In this document: piece by piece, positions 63,885 to 64,000 of the stretch
Numbering within the stretch: position 1 is the first letter of the stretch
Layout: each line of letters opens with the position of its first letter
Source: Sitta carolinensis
Taxonomy: Eukaryota; Chordata; Aves; Passeriformes; Sittidae
Length of the DNA: 64,000 nt
Assembly: GCA_032173965.1 (NCBI GenBank)
Contig: JAVUNC010000005.1
Location: 44,502,501-44,566,500, forward strand
Direction of reading: 5' to 3'
Notes under the pieces: model-generated
Seen by the model: the letters and a program-made list of their open reading frames with translations, nothing else
What the model was told of the DNA's origin: nothing
The model's database searches: none
Program-made: the position numbers and the translations under genes

Positions 63885-64000
63885 TGCGCGTATTCATGCA
63901 TTATACAGGAATAACTTATTTTTACTTCCAAATTTTTACTGGAAACTTAGAAGCCATACTGCACAGCTAGAATGAAGAGTAACTTTCAATTATTCAGTAC

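Larger units (their letters stand above)
62654..64000. other. Non-coding DNA at the right edge
   Basis: AT-rich, with two simple repeats and no recognised gene; probably intronic if the preceding exon is real. Confidence 0.5.

Overview
The window is AT-rich vertebrate nuclear DNA, almost certainly from a bird and most likely a songbird. The evidence is several CR1 retroposon pieces with the avian 3' tail (repeats of ATTCTATG), two solo LTRs of avian type, and a near-intact provirus of the ERV-L (class III) kind. No complete host gene is visible. Most of the 64 kb looks intergenic or intronic, with simple repeats and a few isolated exon-like segments.

Layout. 1-11.4 kb: unremarkable AT-rich DNA with a CR1 scrap, a 44-base A run and one weak exon candidate. 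11,370-11,852: two adjacent decayed exons of an axonemal dynein heavy chain (linker region), still separated by a short intron, with frame changes and a stop. 12.4-12.9 kb: a GC-richer patch of unknown origin. 12.9-33.9 kb: no recognisable gene, one weak exon candidate. 33,925-40,630: the provirus, on the minus strand. 41.7-46.1 kb: an old-repeat cluster (CR1, a solo LTR carrying a CR1 tail, a second solo LTR of another type). 46-64 kb: sparse DNA with two CR1 pieces, tetranucleotide repeats, and at 62,447-62,653 the best host exon candidate: 207 bases, open, phase 0/0, with strong splice signals at both ends.

The provirus, read right to left, has this order: 5' LTR (39,961-40,630), primer binding site, gag, in-frame TAG with a following hairpin, pro-RT-RNase H-integrase, polypurine tract, 3' LTR (33,925-34,597). 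There is no env and no room for one. The two LTRs differ by one substitution and one indel, so the insertion is recent. It is nevertheless broken: four frame changes all go in the same direction, as if each were one lost base, and the RT catalytic box reads YIND. Unusual points are a Gag that starts with several hydrophobic segments and has no Cys-His box, a murine-leukaemia-virus-like gag/pol stop arrangement, a lysine-type primer site 12 bases away from the LTR, and missing target-site duplication.
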